Both the position numbers and the translations under genes were made by a program. The notes under the pieces are model-generated. The model was not told the DNA's origin. It did not search any database and worked only from the letters and a program-made list of their open reading frames with translations. A stretch of DNA of 64,000 nt, from contig NC_030681.2 of the NCBI RefSeq assembly GCF_000004195.4, positions 22,212,482-22,276,481 on the forward strand. Direction: 5' to 3'. This document shows positions 11,190 through 23,776 of the stretch, piece by piece. Source of the stretch: Xenopus tropicalis. Lineage: Eukaryota > Chordata > Amphibia > Anura > Pipidae. Each line of letters begins with the position of its first letter. Position 1 is the first letter of the stretch.

Positions 11190-11420
11190 AAACGGCACGC
11201 ACTCCTTAGTCCACTAAAACTTGTCTTTATTGCAGAGATCTTAAAACAAAAAAGTTCTGATGCATTTCGTATTCAAAAAATATGTAGTCATAGGCACTAT
11301 TTGTCATTTTTTTAATACGAAATGCGTCAGGATTTTGAATACGAAGCCCCTCAGGCTACGGGTTCGGGGAGCTGCACCTGGACCACCACTTGTCTTTGGT
11401 GAGTGCATTTTCCCTATAAT
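11190..11420 (-). repeat. Interspersed repeat 3'-end-like segment with inverted halves
   Basis: TTCTGATGCATTTCGTATTC at about 11257 and AATACGAAATGCGTCAGG at about 11313 are near inverted repeats around a 40-nt centre. On the minus strand this reads GAAATGCATCAGAAC then CAATAAAGACAAG, like frog retroelement 3' tails. Family uncertain. Confidence 0.4.
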
Positions 11421-13145
11421 TTTACCAGGAGTGTTTTAATGTAGTGTGTTGGAGGTGGAGGGTCCGGGGTTCATACACCTGGACCATGTAAGTCACTGGG
11501 TGAGCCTATCATCACGTTATTTGCAAACAAGTTTTGGTGGAGACCCCGGGGTTTATAAACCTGTGCTCACATTCATTAATGGTGAGCCATTAAAAAGGCT
11601 TTAGAAAGTCTTTTTAAGAAGTTTTTCCCCCCTCCAGTTACCATACAACTGAGCCACTTATTTTTCATAGGGATTAATGCTTGAAACACCCCCTCAATTT
11701 CTTGGAAAAACCTAATGCTTTTTCTTGACAAAAGATTATTGCTCAAAAATGTCCAGGGCCCCCTGAGCTACACAACACCTAGTTGACAAAATACTCTGCC
11801 CCTTTGCCATTGCCCTACATATGTATCTGTTCTGCTATTATAAGGAATCTTTCGCTGGTCACATACATAACATTCCTTGAGTTAAATACGTATAATTAGA
11901 AATTTCCTGCTTGAATGGTCAATACAACATATAGATTTGTATGTTCTTTCTATGCAAAATACTGTTATTGATACTAACATTGCATGTGGAAAATAAATCA
12001 AACATGTCACAAACAATGGCCTGAACAGAACATAATAGACTATGAATATATAGTTAAACCATTTTTCATTTTGTCACCGCCATTTATAATACACTAACAA
12101 TGCACAGAAGATGACATATACCATGGCTATTTACAACAAATTCAATATATGTTTCTAATTTATATACAGCGCAGTAGAATAATGATGGATATTTTGCAGA
12201 ATTACCATGTTATCCACTGGAATACTGTAAATTCCAGGCCTGGAAATGGTTAAAAAGGCATGATATTTCTGTTCTCTGAACATCCCATCATTAAGATGAT
12301 AAGCATTGGTATCTGTGAATGTATTAATCAGCCAATACAGACCCATTAATTCTCTGCAAAACACAGTTTTATCTCTGTTTTTTGCACCAGTCACAACTGT
12401 AGAAATTTGCTAATCACAATAGCTATATTATAGTGAATTCATATGTTACTAATGGAGTAATTAATGTAATTTCCAAGGTGGCAGGGTTTTTTTTTTTTTC
12501 CCTAGCAGGAAAGGGATAACGTGTAATCATAAAGAACAAAATATGTGCTGAGAACCTATTAAAAATGTCGCCTAAAAAGACAAGTATTATGTTAATTTCA
12601 ACGCAATAGAAGTCTATGGCGAAGCTTTTTCATTTCTTTTTGTGTCATTGGCAGCAACAAGGTTGCAGGGGCAATACTGAAATACCTCTAAGAACCATTG
12701 CTTTCTGCTCCCCCTATCTTGGGCCCCCAAATGACCCCCCCTTAAGGAAAGCTTCTTAAGAGCAAACACCAGGTACCTTATTGGGCTACTAGACATGGCA
12801 GCCGCTCAATCTCAAGTGAGTGGGCAAATGAAGCTAGACCATTGTCCCCACATTGCACAACCCACAGCCAAAATAATTACTAGATATAAGATCCCAAGTG
12901 GCACGCATTCCACTTCCAGCTGTAGCAGAGTTGGAGGACCCACCAACTATCTCCCTAATCAAAAACTCCAGGGTAACTCAAAATTACTCAACAGGCAGTT
13001 GAGTGGGACAATAGTCTTTATGCTCATTAAACTACCATGGTCCCTGTCACTTCCTGCTTTAATGTAAAAGTAACTCCACCCACCTCATGCCCTACTTCCT
13101 ACTTCCTGCTCTTCCTAACCTTCTCATTTGTCTCCTTCCCATATG
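11421..13145. other. No gene seen
   Basis: Near 11440-11580 two loosely similar blocks occur (GGGTCCGGGGTTCATACACC and GACCCCGGGGTTTATAAACC), probably the body of the preceding repeat. The rest is unique DNA with frames up to 90 codons and no recognisable product. Confidence 0.5.
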
Positions 13146-13153
13146 CTCTACTG

Positions 13154-13460
13154 CAGGGGTCCCCAACCTTTCTTACTCGTGAGCCACAGTCAAATGTAAA
13201 AAGACTTGGAGAGCAACACAAGCACCATAAAAGTTCATGGAGGAGCCAAATAAGGGCTAAGATTGGCTATTAGGCAGCTTCTATGCACCCTATCAGCTTA
13301 CAGGGGATTTATTTGGTAGGAAATCTTGTTTTTATTCAACCAAAACTTGCCCCCAAGTCAGGAATTCAAAAATAACTCACTGGTTTGGGGGCACTGAGAG
13401 CAACATCCAAGGGGTTGGTGAGCAACATGTTGCCCCCGAGTCACTGGTTGGGGATCACTG
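13154..13460 (+). mobile_element. hAT-B MITE, 307 bp, perfect 8-bp TSD
   Basis: It begins CAGGGGTCCCCAACC and ends GGTTGGGGATCACTG. The flanks are CTCTACTG on both sides (13146-13153 and 13461-13468), a perfect 8-bp duplication with a central TA as in Buster-type hAT elements. The interior shares GAGCAACACAAGC and CCAAGGGGTTGG blocks with copies at 29469, 47783 and 53063, which lie in the opposite orientation. Confidence 0.9.
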
Positions 13461-13468
13461 CTCTACTG

Positions 13469-14555
13469 TCTGTTTGGTAACTATTGCTACAGCTCTGTAA
13501 AAAAGTTCTTTATAAATCTGCCCCCATCCTTCATCCTAAAAGAACATTGAAAACATATCATAAATACAATATGAAGGCATTTTATGGTGACATAATGTGC
13601 AATCATAATTTCAACCACTCAGTAAAACATTTTCTGGCATTTACAGACAGAATTAGTCCTGTCAGAACATGAAGTCACAGGGAGGGCAAAGCTGACAAGA
13701 TCACGAGTTTGTGGCAGGAGACTCGCAGCAAGTGTGTAATTGTGTCACTTGGCACAAACCACTGTAACATTCCTAATCTTGCCTGCCAGCTGTTTCTACA
13801 CAAAGCAAAAAGGCAAATTAAAATGGCAAAAATCCTCTGCAAAAAAATGTTAATACTTTAAAGTTCCAGTCATCATCTTACATCCCACATAGAAAATGAT
13901 AACGGATATTGTCTCTTTCTGCTTTTCTCCTTTTTACGGTGTATTTATGGATCAGTGAGAAGTGTACTCAGTGGAAAACGCACCATGTACATGTTCCCAG
14001 AGAACCTTAAAATGGATGCTATCATGTAAAAGAAACAGCTCAAGCGACAAAATTTGAAAATTACATAGTAGCACAGAAGCACAGCGACTGTCAATAGCAA
14101 GGAAATGTGCAGGAACTTTATATCATTTATTAAAGAGGCAGAGTGCGCCGGCTGGATGACAATAAACGCATAGGCGATATATACACTTAATTACTGATAA
14201 TGCAAACAAAAACCAACAACGACACTTGTAATTGGCATTCTTCTTTAGGAAAACCACTCTCCCTATAAAGGTGGAAAATGAGGTATCATTAATTGCCCCC
14301 CAGTGGCATGATATTCATGGCAAGAAAGCTATGGAGCTTAAAATTTTGTAGAAGTGACAACTATAGAGTAATATACTGCAAACAAAAGAATTTTTGGTGC
14401 TATCACATTGGGGCACTGCTTGGATCTTCATGAACTGAATGGTAAGCAGGTGTATGTGGTCCTTGGCTAGTGTGTATGTGTCTGGTAGAAGATCATGAAG
14501 ATCCAAGCAAGACACCGATTCCGCTGGGTAGCGGATAGATATCTATCGAAGAGGC
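13469..14555. other. No gene seen; unique DNA
   Basis: Short frames only (up to 66 codons). No repeat boundary, RNA gene or array is recognisable. Confidence 0.55.
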
Positions 14556-14561
14556 AGTCAG

Positions 14562-14651
14562 TGAGGGCCCATACATGGCCAGATAAGCTGCAGACTTGTT
14601 CTGTAGGGGCTGAATCGGCATCTTAAATCCTCCCGTGTATGGCCAACTTAA
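14562..14651. mobile_element. Short TTAA-type palindromic MITE fragment, about 90 bp
   Basis: GGGCCCATACATGGCCAGAT on the left and CCTCCCGTGTATGGCCAAC then TTAA on the right match the termini of the 227-581 family. Only the two ends and a short middle remain. Confidence 0.65.
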
Positions 14652-15946
14652 CCTTTTCTTTGTCAATTGCTCTGAAAGACTAAACAGGTCATGGTTCTGC
14701 ACTGTGTGCTTCAACAAATAGCCCAGACTAAATATATGTTGTAATTAAAACAGATAGATGACTACTACTAGCCATTACATACATACAGAAGCATATATTT
14801 ATCTTTCTCTGTCTGTCTAATAACCCTATGTATGTATCACCCTAACTAAGTCAAACTTAAAGCCATTCCAAACTTCTGCTCTCATCATTTGCGGTTGCTG
14901 TGGATGGAAGCCTTATTTTAAAGGACCTCAAGGGCCAAATTGCCCAATAACCCTGCCATTAACCAATCTTAATTTACTACCTGCATTGAATTCAAGTTCT
15001 GAGCACTTCTGTGCACCACAGGCTATTGTAAATGTAAAATAGTGTATCCCTTTGTTGGGGTAAAAAAAATATAATCCCACATGAATACCACCTTAATGCC
15101 TTTCTAATTCCATTCTGTTCTAAATTCCTTTCCTGATCCCTCTGACAGTGTCTTTCATGATAATGTGAGCTGGCTTATCTTGAACATGCTACTGTGACTG
15201 CCGCCATTAGGAGATGTATCACTATCTTACAAAACAGTGGATGGATTACTGAATGAAGGGACATGTTTTTTGCTAAGATAAAGCACTTTTCGGAGCCATG
15301 CAACGTCTCTCAATTATTTCTTTAATTTTTTTATTACATGAAAGAATTCTAATCCATATACTTATTTTTTTTTACCTGTGTGCGCAGGTGTATAATATTT
15401 ACATATGAATACATGGAGGCCAGTCATCACTGCAATACCGAACATTATCATATAGAATATGACATGTATGGTTTAAGGCTCAGGGGTATCTTTATGATAC
15501 ACAGGTTGATAATCATTCAGAGACAAAAGTATAACAATATTGTGTTACAGATAATGTGCTGCTTATCATAAAATATAACAAGCCAACAAGGCGTTTCTTG
15601 AATAAATAAAGGCACAATAAGCCAAGTATAATTATACTGGTCATGGAAGTTCAAAGTGATTTCTAATATCCTTATATTTTAAAGTTGAGGGTACGTTATT
15701 TTTTATAATAAGTAAGTTTCAATAAATCACATGACACGCAACATTCCTTTTGGATACATACAGAATATTTTGTGTATTATAATGATATCAAATACAGGTC
15801 AAAAGAAAATTCATAAAGCTTCTGATTAACAAAAATTTCCAGGCAAAAATTGAGATTTAGTACTCTCAGAATTACCATGAAAACTACCCATTATTAGAAA
15901 TGGTTCACATATCTCTACAATTGGTGCAGAATGATTAATATTATTC
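14652..15946. other. No gene seen; unique AT-rich DNA
   Basis: Frames up to 63 codons, none recognisable. No repeat family identified. Confidence 0.55.
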
Positions 15947-15954
15947 CAAATAAT

Positions 15955-16325
15955 TAGTGATGAGCAAATCTGTCCCGTTTCGCCATAGAATTCGCAAAAC
16001 GGCAAGAAAATTTGCGAAACGACGAAAATTTCGTGAAACGCATTTGACGTGCAAACTTTTTTTTTTTTGCCTGCATCTTTTTTGTTGCCCGCATCTATTT
16101 TTTTGTCCCCTGCGTCTATTTTTTTTTGTTGCCCACGCTTTTTTTGACATGTCCACGCCCAATTTGACAAGACCGCGCCCAATTTGACGCACAACAATTA
16201 AATTTCTGGACATTTCATTTTTCCGCGGTGAATTTTCACTGAAGTTTTGCGAAACAATTCGCCAATGGCAAAATGCGAAAATTTGCTGAATCTATGCCAG
16301 CCGCAAAAAATTCGCTCAGTAACTA
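15955..16325 (-). mobile_element. hAT-A MITE copy 4, 371 bp
   Basis: The left end TAGTGATGAGCAAATCTGTC and the right part ATCTATGCCAGCCGC...TTCGCTCAGTAACTA match family termini, with a small insertion on the right. The interior has a T-rich variable zone with repeated TTTTTTG(T/C)TGCC(C/T)GC steps (about 16060-16140). No clear 8-bp duplication remains (CAAATAAT against TCCTAATT), so it looks older than its neighbours. Confidence 0.75.
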
Positions 16326-17520
16326 TCCTAATTTCTCTTAAACATATCTTGTCTTTTTATAGACTACTGACAGCTGAAAGTGATAGCTACGAGTGATTTC
16401 GAGAGGTTTGTCACCTCCTTTAGGACTAGAGGCATTGTATCTCTTCAGTCCAATGGAGCATTAATATATATATACTGTATTTATTTCTTTATTGGGAATT
16501 TGTCTCTACATAGAGGTGCAAACCTTATATATCCTGAAAATATGGTTTGCCCAAGATTCCTTAATATGACTCATAGCTTTCTGCTTTTTTAACCGTTTTA
16601 CACTCTCATGTGAATTGATCAACATCTTTTCATGTATTCATTATCATTTCAATCATGCCTTTACTAGGGGGGAAAGATAAAAATAATATAAAACTACAGT
16701 GTGGAGAAGACTTTCAACCCAAAGGATTAGAAGGATCCAATTCGGTTTGCAGTGCTAGTCCATCTAGCATTAGAAAAAGAGAAAAAGAAGCGTTTAGGGC
16801 CCCTGGGAAGTACAGGAAGGAAGTTACCCCCTTTAGCTTTGTTTCACATATTTAATCAATTTACTTCTGAGATTCTATATTTCGTTTTTTGAAAGCAAAC
16901 CCATCTATTATTTTTCACGGTAAAGTCAATGGTGCTCTCTAGCTTTAACCCCCATGGTATTGTGGCATATGTCTTGATATAAAGTCCCCGAACATGCACA
17001 AGTAAAGGCTGAACTCTCATAACACACATGGTGTGGGAAAAACTGATTATCCTCTGTAAGGAGCACTCAAGTTTCCCTTTAAGACTGACTTTTTTGAAAA
17101 TATAGCCCTTTCTTTTCAATTATTTTTTTATCTTCATACTTTCAAAGACAGAGGACACTCGGCGGGGTGTACATAGTATAAAAAATCTCTTAAAAGAATC
17201 AGCTTTCAGAAGACCTTTCAATTTAATTGAAATGCTCAGCATGTCTGTAGTACTATGTATCTATGTATTTAGCACAGTCACCAGGAAATAAAAGTATATT
17301 TCTAAATCTAAATCACACTGTGCAGAGAAGAGCAGATTATAGCACAACTTTTAGTAAAACTGAGCAAAATTGTCACAAGATCTGGATAAGGCTAAGCTAG
17401 TAGATGGGTTTCAGTCAACAGATGGAGCATTAGATATTGAAAAGTCCCCTATGAAGCTTTCTGATCTGCACAAGGCAAATGGTTTAGATTCTGATTACCC
17501 ACTGTCTCCTATAATGTATG
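16326..17520. other. No gene seen; unique DNA
   Basis: The longest frame is 87 codons on the minus strand (16856-17119), with no recognisable domain. A short AT tract lies near 16464. Confidence 0.55.
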
Positions 17521-17523
17521 ATT

Positions 17524-17900
17524 TAGGGGCACATTTACTAAGCAATTTTGAGATAAAGTCGGATTTTTTCTCACTTTTAGATAATTTCGAGATTTACAAA
17601 TGGGTTTTTGCCAGACCTCAATTTTTTCATTATTGTTCCTTGAAAGTTTTTCGAAAATAACTCCCATAATTCATGGTTTATTAATGCTTAGATAACTTTT
17701 TTTGTCGAAAAAAAATTGGCAGGTTTGATCTGTCGAGTACCATTGAGTCCTATGGAGGCTTAGGATAGTACAGGAATAGAACTTGAACTTGAACTTTCAA
17801 TGAGAAGGTAATTCCCTCATTGTTTTCATTTTCACTCACCTTCAAGGGGAAGTTAATCCCCTCATTGTTTTCAGTTTCACCCAGCTTCACTGGGAAGTTA
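17524..17900 (+). mobile_element. MITE remnant, same family as 3468-4905
   Basis: It starts TAGGGGCACATTTACTAAGC, then AGATAAAGTCGGATTTTTT. GAGTACCATTGAGTCCTATGG at about 17735 is one copy of the segment amplified into the 52-bp array at 3680. A separate two-copy repeat follows (TTCCCTCATTGTTTTCA and TCCCCTCATTGTTTTCA, about 51 bp apart). No right terminus is found. Confidence 0.55.
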
Positions 17901-18276
17901 AAATTCTTTTAAATAGTTCCTTTGCGTTTTTATGCACTTTTAATTAGGACTGGAAGTAATACTTAAAATAACTAAAGGTCAATTTTCCTATTTTAGATTT
18001 TGTCTACAAATAACATTTTTCCTTTGTTTAAAATTGTTTTATATTGATTTTAAGTGGGATAAAAAAAAGTTTTTTCATTAGCAGCTACATTTTTTTTTGT
18101 CAGCTTAGTAACCTAAAAAGTTCACCTGGCCTTACATAACAAAGTCTATTGAAAACCCATGAGTAAAACTGTGGCAAGTTTGACAAAAAAAAAAAAAAAA
18201 TACAGGAATTTTGTATTTCAGGAGAATCGTTGCCAATAATAGTGAATGTTTAAGAAATTAAAATGTTACTGATTTT

Positions 18277-18780
18277 TAGGGATGAGCGAATCTGTCCCAT
18301 TTTACCGGAAAATTAGCGGATCTTTCAAAAGATTCATGAAATGGCAACAAATTTGTGAAATGGCGAACATTTTGCACAACACATTTTTTTGCTGCGGGCA
18401 TCGATTTTTTGTTCGCAAAAAAATCTTCCAGTGGCAAAAAGCAGAAATTAGCCGCTTGAAATTGTCGCTTGCGATAATTCTTTTGATGCCCGTGACTATT
18501 CTTTTGACATGTGACTATTCTGTTGATGCCCGTGACTATTCTCGCGACAATTTTTGAACGCGCAACTATTCTAATTTTTGGACGCGCACAAAATTTTTCA
18601 TCCGTTTCGCAAAACAATCCGCCAATGACAAAATGTGGAAATTCTCTGTGAATCCATGCCTGGCTAAACACATTTTTTTGCTGCGGGCATCAATTTTTTG
18701 TTCGCAAAAAAATCTGCCAGTGGCAAAAAGCAGAAATTAGCTGCAAAACCATGCCTGGTGAAAAGTTTCGCTGATCACTA
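18277..18780 (-). mobile_element. hAT-A MITE copy 5, 504 bp, with internal duplication
   Basis: It starts TAGGGATGAGCGAATCTGTC and ends TTTCGCTGATCACTA. The flanks CTGATTTT (18269-18276) and CTGATTAT (18781-18788) form an 8-bp duplication with one mismatch. A block of about 75 bp (TTTTTTTGCTGCGGGCATC...CAGTGGCAAAAAGCAG) occurs twice, at about 18385 and 18672. So an ending like that of a normal element (CCATGCCTGGCTAAA, 18654-18668) is followed by an extra copy of internal sequence and a second end. Confidence 0.85.
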
Positions 18781-18933
18781 CTGATTATTGTTAAATATGC
18801 CACATGTTTTGCAGAATTAAATATTTTGCTGGAAATTTTACTGCTTTACTAAATATTAATCATTGGTTTCATCAACAGATGCAATTTTTTTACTGGTAAA
18901 GGTGTCCCAAAGGTGTCCCTAAGTGATGCTGGT

Positions 18934-19283
18934 TAATGATGAGCGAATCTGTCCCATTTCGTGAATCTTTCAAAAGACTTGTGAAACGGCAAAAAAATCG
19001 CGCAAAGGCAAAAATGTTGCGCTGCAAAAAAATTGTCGCTTGCGATAATTCTTTTGATGCCTGCGACTATTCTTTTGACATGTGACTATTCTGTTGACGC
19101 CCATGACTATTCTCGCGACAATTTTTGAACGTGCAACTATTCTTTTGCCGCCTGGGACTATTCTTGCAACAATTTTTGGACGCGCACAAAATTTTTCATC
19201 CGTTTCGCAAAACAATCCGCCAATGACGAAACGTGGAAATTCTCTGTGAATCCATGCCTGGCTAAACATTTCGCCCATCATTA
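18934..19283 (-). mobile_element. hAT-A MITE copy 6, 350 bp, perfect 8-bp TSD
   Basis: It starts TAATGATGAGCGAATCTGTC and ends TCGCCCATCATTA. Both flanks read ATGCTGGT (18926-18933 and 19284-19291), a perfect duplication. The interior repeats GCGACTATTCTTTTGA-type steps, the same variable minisatellite zone as copies 5, 11 and 13. Confidence 0.92.
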
Positions 19284-19291
19284 ATGCTGGT

Positions 19292-20810
19292 CTTTCTTTT
19301 CTTAATATATAAGCGGGGGCTCCTGTAACAATTGCACCCTCCCTTAATCAATCTTCCCACTGCTGGCTCTGTATTTCTGATTTTGATCTGCATGACTGAT
19401 AGTTGCCCTGGTGAAACACAATAGAAATAGTAACATTCATGTCCACCTCCATCTAGATTGTATTCCCAATGTAGAACTATATATTCTAAAAGTGGCAAGG
19501 TTTGGACCACACATTTTTGCTTCCATGCATTCCATTTTAGCTCATCCCTAAATGATCATTGCGCTTACTTTGTGAAGTAATATTATACATAATCCATTTC
19601 TGTTTTTTCTTTGTGTGCACAGAATATAAACGGATTATACCAAGTCAGTAAACACACATCAATTCATTTTTCCTAAGCACCTTCTATAACGAAGAGAACA
19701 ATGCTCTATAATTTCAACCTGAAAAACGTCCTATGTGCAGAAAATGATCAACATTTTCCGCAATTACAACAGAGTAGAACGTAAGCTTTTTTCTTTCAAT
19801 GAGTTCACTCATCTTTTCCTTTCAATACTGATATTACTAAGGTGGTGTTTTGCAGAAAGATAATGTGGGTTCTTATTGCGGCGGAGAGGGCAAAGAAGAG
19901 TTGAATATATGGGGTGAGGTTTAAGTCAAAACAATAATTTTAAAGAAAAGTACAGGATTTCAGTTCTATTTTTTTTTCTACCAGTGTAAAAAGAAACCCA
20001 AAAAGAAAAAGTAAAATGCTGGTTATATTTTATAGTGCAGAAGTAACATGAACCCCTTTTTAATTTATACTGAAACAGGGATTGCCTTTGCCCAGAAGAC
20101 CAGAAAAGTAATGAAACTCATAATAGGGCAAACCCAAAGCCCCTCTGACCTGCATTATAATTTGTGGAATGATTTACAGTATGGGAAATGGATTTCCCCA
20201 GCACTGGTCTCATCAACATAGAGCCCATCATTTTGAAATGCTTCTACTTTCCACTAAGGGTTTAAACTAGAAGTGCCTTAATTTCCCATTATTCAAGGAG
20301 AAATAGCATAAAGAAATTAATATGAAAGTCGTGACACCTAATACTGATTTAATATCCATATAATTGCATTTGTTTATCTTGTACTTGCAAACTAAACATA
20401 TATATAACTTGAAATAATATCAAATGCCATTGTACATTGTATGCCAATGTCATAGATCTCTGCCAATGCCAAAGGTTTTGACATCCGTAACCTATATTTT
20501 TGGCATCTATTCCAAAAAGCCATTGAGGTTGCATATCAAAACTAGAAGAAACATATTCAGTAGTTTTATTTTAGAGCTAACTGAAGAAGAATATTTACTG
20601 ATTTTGTGCTGTAATTCTCTGAACACTGATGTAGGGTTCCAAACAAGCAATTTTATTCCAGCCAATGTGAAAGAATCGATGCCAGTCACAGTGAGATAAC
20701 ATTCAATGAACATGCACTGAATTCATAGATTCTACATGGATGAGGAAAAAACTAATTTATCTTACATTGCACATAAAAATAGGGCATTAAGCACATAAGT
20801 CTTAGTGAAT
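19292..20810. other. No gene seen; unique DNA
   Basis: Frames up to 91 codons occur on both strands around 20350-20710, overlapping each other and lacking any recognisable domain. No repeat identified. Confidence 0.55.
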
Positions 20811-21142
20811 TACAGGTATTGGACCCCTTATCCGGAAACCCATTATCCAGAAAGCTCCGAATTACAGAAAGCCCGTCTCCCATAGACTCCATTATAAGCA
20901 AATAATTCTGAATTTTAAAACTGATTTCCTTTTTTTATGTAGAAATAAAACAGAACCTTGTAATTGATCCCAACTAAGATATAAATAATCCTTATTGGAA
21001 GCAAAACAATCCTATTGGGTTTAATTAATGTTTTATTAATTTTTTAGTAGACTTAAGGTATGGAGATCCAAATTACGGAAAGACCCCTTATCCAGAATAC
21101 CCTTGGTCCCGAGCATTCTGGATAATGGGTCCTATACCTGTA
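20811..21142 (-). mobile_element. 113-bp-unit element B, about one unit
   Basis: The termini TACAGGTATTGGACCCC and GGTCCTATACCTGTA are inverted and TA-flanked. Only one decayed unit is inside (GTAGAAATAAAACAGAACC... ATCCTATTGGGTTTAATTAA). It shows what the family looks like without array expansion. Confidence 0.85.
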
Positions 21143-21420
21143 CTATAATTTATACTGAAGGTGGTGGACACGGGGCACAGAGTATTCACAGCCATCTATC
21201 TATTTAAGAGAAAAATGGGTTGAAGCTATGTGCCAAATTCTCAAATGAAGACTAGTTCATGTGTATACCATGATATACATCTTTCACCTCAAATCTAGTT
21301 AAGTCCATTATCACTTATGATACATAAATTAGTATTGGATAAAGTAAGCAGGACTTTTATAAGTTATAATAGTGTCAGGTTTAAGGTAATGTATATGTAT
21401 GTATATATAATGTATGTGTA

Positions 21421-21667
21421 CAGGGTAACCCTTTTGAAATAAAAAATAACAAAAGTGGTATAAAGGTGATACCTTTATTGGCTAACTAAGATAATCATAG
21501 CAAGCTTTCAGAACATTTTAGTTCCTTTTTAGTTCTAATTTAGTAGTAATCAGCTTGAAAAAGGAACTAAAATGTTCTGAAAGCTTGCTATGATTATCTT
21601 AGTTAGCCAATAAAGGTATCACCTTTATACCACTTTTGTTATTTTTTATTTCAAAAGGGTTACCCTG
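21421..21667. repeat. Perfect inverted repeat, 110-bp arms, 27-nt loop
   Basis: The arm 21421-21530 is the exact reverse complement of 21558-21667 by my base-by-base reading; the loop is 21531-21557. It starts CAGGGTAACCC and ends GGGTTACCCTG, with TA on each side. Arm sequence such as GAAAGCTTGCTATGATTATC then TTAGTTAGCCAATAAAGG resembles the 3' ends of fish/frog retroelements, possibly Penelope-like. If transcribed it would make a long double-stranded hairpin. No gene. Confidence 0.95.
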
Positions 21668-21669
21668 TA

Positions 21670-22830
21670 AACATTTTTGACGGGCTAACACAGTACATCG
21701 CCTTTTCCTGCATCTATAATGTATGTATAAATGTATATAATATACAAGAGCCATAAATATCCTGTAAATTATGTCCTTATAAAAGGTGCTTAGCAATTTT
21801 ATCAATTATAATTGGTGCAAAGTGCTCTGCTTCCTTTGATATATATATATACAGTATCTATATTAAAATGAGTGGACAGAGCCTGGATGCAGTGGTAATG
21901 CACCAGTTATGTGTACATCTGCAATAACACTGAAGGGTTTCAGAGATAATTGTAATGTCCCCTTTATTCTCAATAATTCTAAAGCTAGTTGCTGGGATCA
22001 TAAGTTTATCATGCAGCCCAGGCTACCATCAATACAAAACAGGTCCTGAGGGAGTGAAAGTAATAATGAGATGGCGTTGGCAAGAATGGTGTTTTAGGCT
22101 GCAGGGCTAAGAATGTGCTAATAATCTGGGTGTAGGATTTCTGTTGAATTACTGTATTTCTTATGTTGAATAGAACTTGGATTCAGTGACCTAAATCTGT
22201 GACACTTTGTCACTCTTGTTTTCTTCTCTTCTCTATTCAACTGACCCATCACTCTATCTCTTCCTTTACTTCTTTCTCTTGCTACACGCTGCTTCTCCTT
22301 TCCTTTCTTCTAGACACAGCATAAATCAATCAAAATATAAAAAGTCTGAGTGTCTTCCAATTAACTGCATAGAGATCTAGAAAGCCATTGTCATCACTCT
22401 GGTCCAGAGGGATTTGGATATGTGCTAGCTTGCAGTAGCAACTACAATTATTCTCCTCTTCTATCCTAATTCTTAATGTCCTAGCTAACATATTTAACTA
22501 TTCTCCAGGAGACATTTTGCAACCTCTTGCAAATGGGACTCTGTCTCATTTCTTATACAAAAAACAATTTGTCAAATAAGGCAGATACCATGACACTAAG
22601 AAACTCTGCTCCTTGGTGCATGTGCTGAAATCAATAATGGTATGGCCTAGATCTGGGAAGCAGCATAAAAAAAAAAGAAAAACTTCGGTCCAACTGAATG
22701 CTATTCTAAGGAGAACTTGAGACATTTAGATAAATCAGCAACAAAGAAAGATACCAAGCTTGGACCTCATTATTTTTCATTGCGTACAGAGATAAAAATA
22801 GTAAACTTTGCACCTTTACTTAAGAAAACC
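21670..22830. other. No gene seen; unique DNA
   Basis: A pyrimidine-rich stretch lies at about 22233-22312 (CTCTATCTCTTCC...CTTTCTTC), and an AT dinucleotide tract at about 21839-21850. Nothing coding is recognisable. Confidence 0.55.
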
Positions 22831-22831
22831 A

Positions 22832-22880
22832 AATCTATCTATCTATCTATCTATCTATATATCTATTTATCATCTATCTG

Positions 22881-22933
<53 letters not shown>

Positions 22934-22977
22934 ATATCTATCTATCTATCTATCCATCTATACATCTATCTATCTCT
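22832..22977 (+). repeat. (ATCT)n microsatellite, about 145 bp
   Basis: Near-continuous TATC/ATCT repeats with a few substitutions (ATCTGTC, ATATATC, ATCCATC). Both overlapping 'SIYLSIYLS' open frames are artefacts of the repeat. Confidence 0.97.
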
Positions 22978-23239
22978 CTGTGCAAAGCAATTTATATCTT
23001 GCCCTGAATTTTGCTATTGGAGACCAGAGATGAAGCTCTTTGCGTTCCTAGACTAGAGAGCAAAGAGCCGTACCTCACTCTCAGCACTGCTGGAATTCAG
23101 TAGCTGCCTAGAAAAAGGGGTTTCAGATCAACAGCACATTGCACCCTCTGGAGTACCCTCAACTTCCATGTCATTCATGGGGGGGTTGGGGCATAAGGTG
23201 TTGTGGAACTCTGTCTATATCCCCTGTGCATCTACAGCT

Positions 23240-23368
23240 TTACATGTGTAGGTTCGAAGGGGTGAAGTTACACACCTTAATGCCCCATTACTTGTCAATG
23301 CTCCATCTCTACATGTGTAGGTCCGATGGGGTGAAGTTATACACACTTTAATGCTCCATAACTTGGAT
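23240..23368 (+). repeat. Two-copy tandem duplication, 69-bp offset
   Basis: TACATGTGTAGGTTCGAAGG at 23241 and TACATGTGTAGGTCCGATGG at 23310 begin two similar blocks, each followed by GGTGAAGTTA(C/T)ACAC. The divergence suggests an old local duplication. Confidence 0.9.
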
Positions 23369-23776
23369 TTGTAGTGTTTGCAAGCTCGAGTAACTGGTCC
23401 CCCTTCTTTTTGCATCCAGTATAGATTTTGCCAAGACACAACCAAAATGAATAATATTTCATATATTGCACATATTTTTAACAACTTGTATTTCCCTAAA
23501 GGTTTCTAATGTTTAAACCCTGTTTCTTACTATGCACTTTGTCCTAATATGGAACCCAAATCCACAGCTATTTGCTTTTACCAATTTGAGCATAGTGGCA
23601 GTACTCAAATGTTTGGTTGAGAGATACATTGTAGGTGGGATGTAGTATCATTTTTATATAGTATAGTCTCAATTATAAAATCTTTAAATACAGCTAATGC
23701 TAATTTCTCAAATCATTACTTTAATCTATCATTATGCCATTGCCAACATCAGAATGATATACAAAAATGCAGACAT

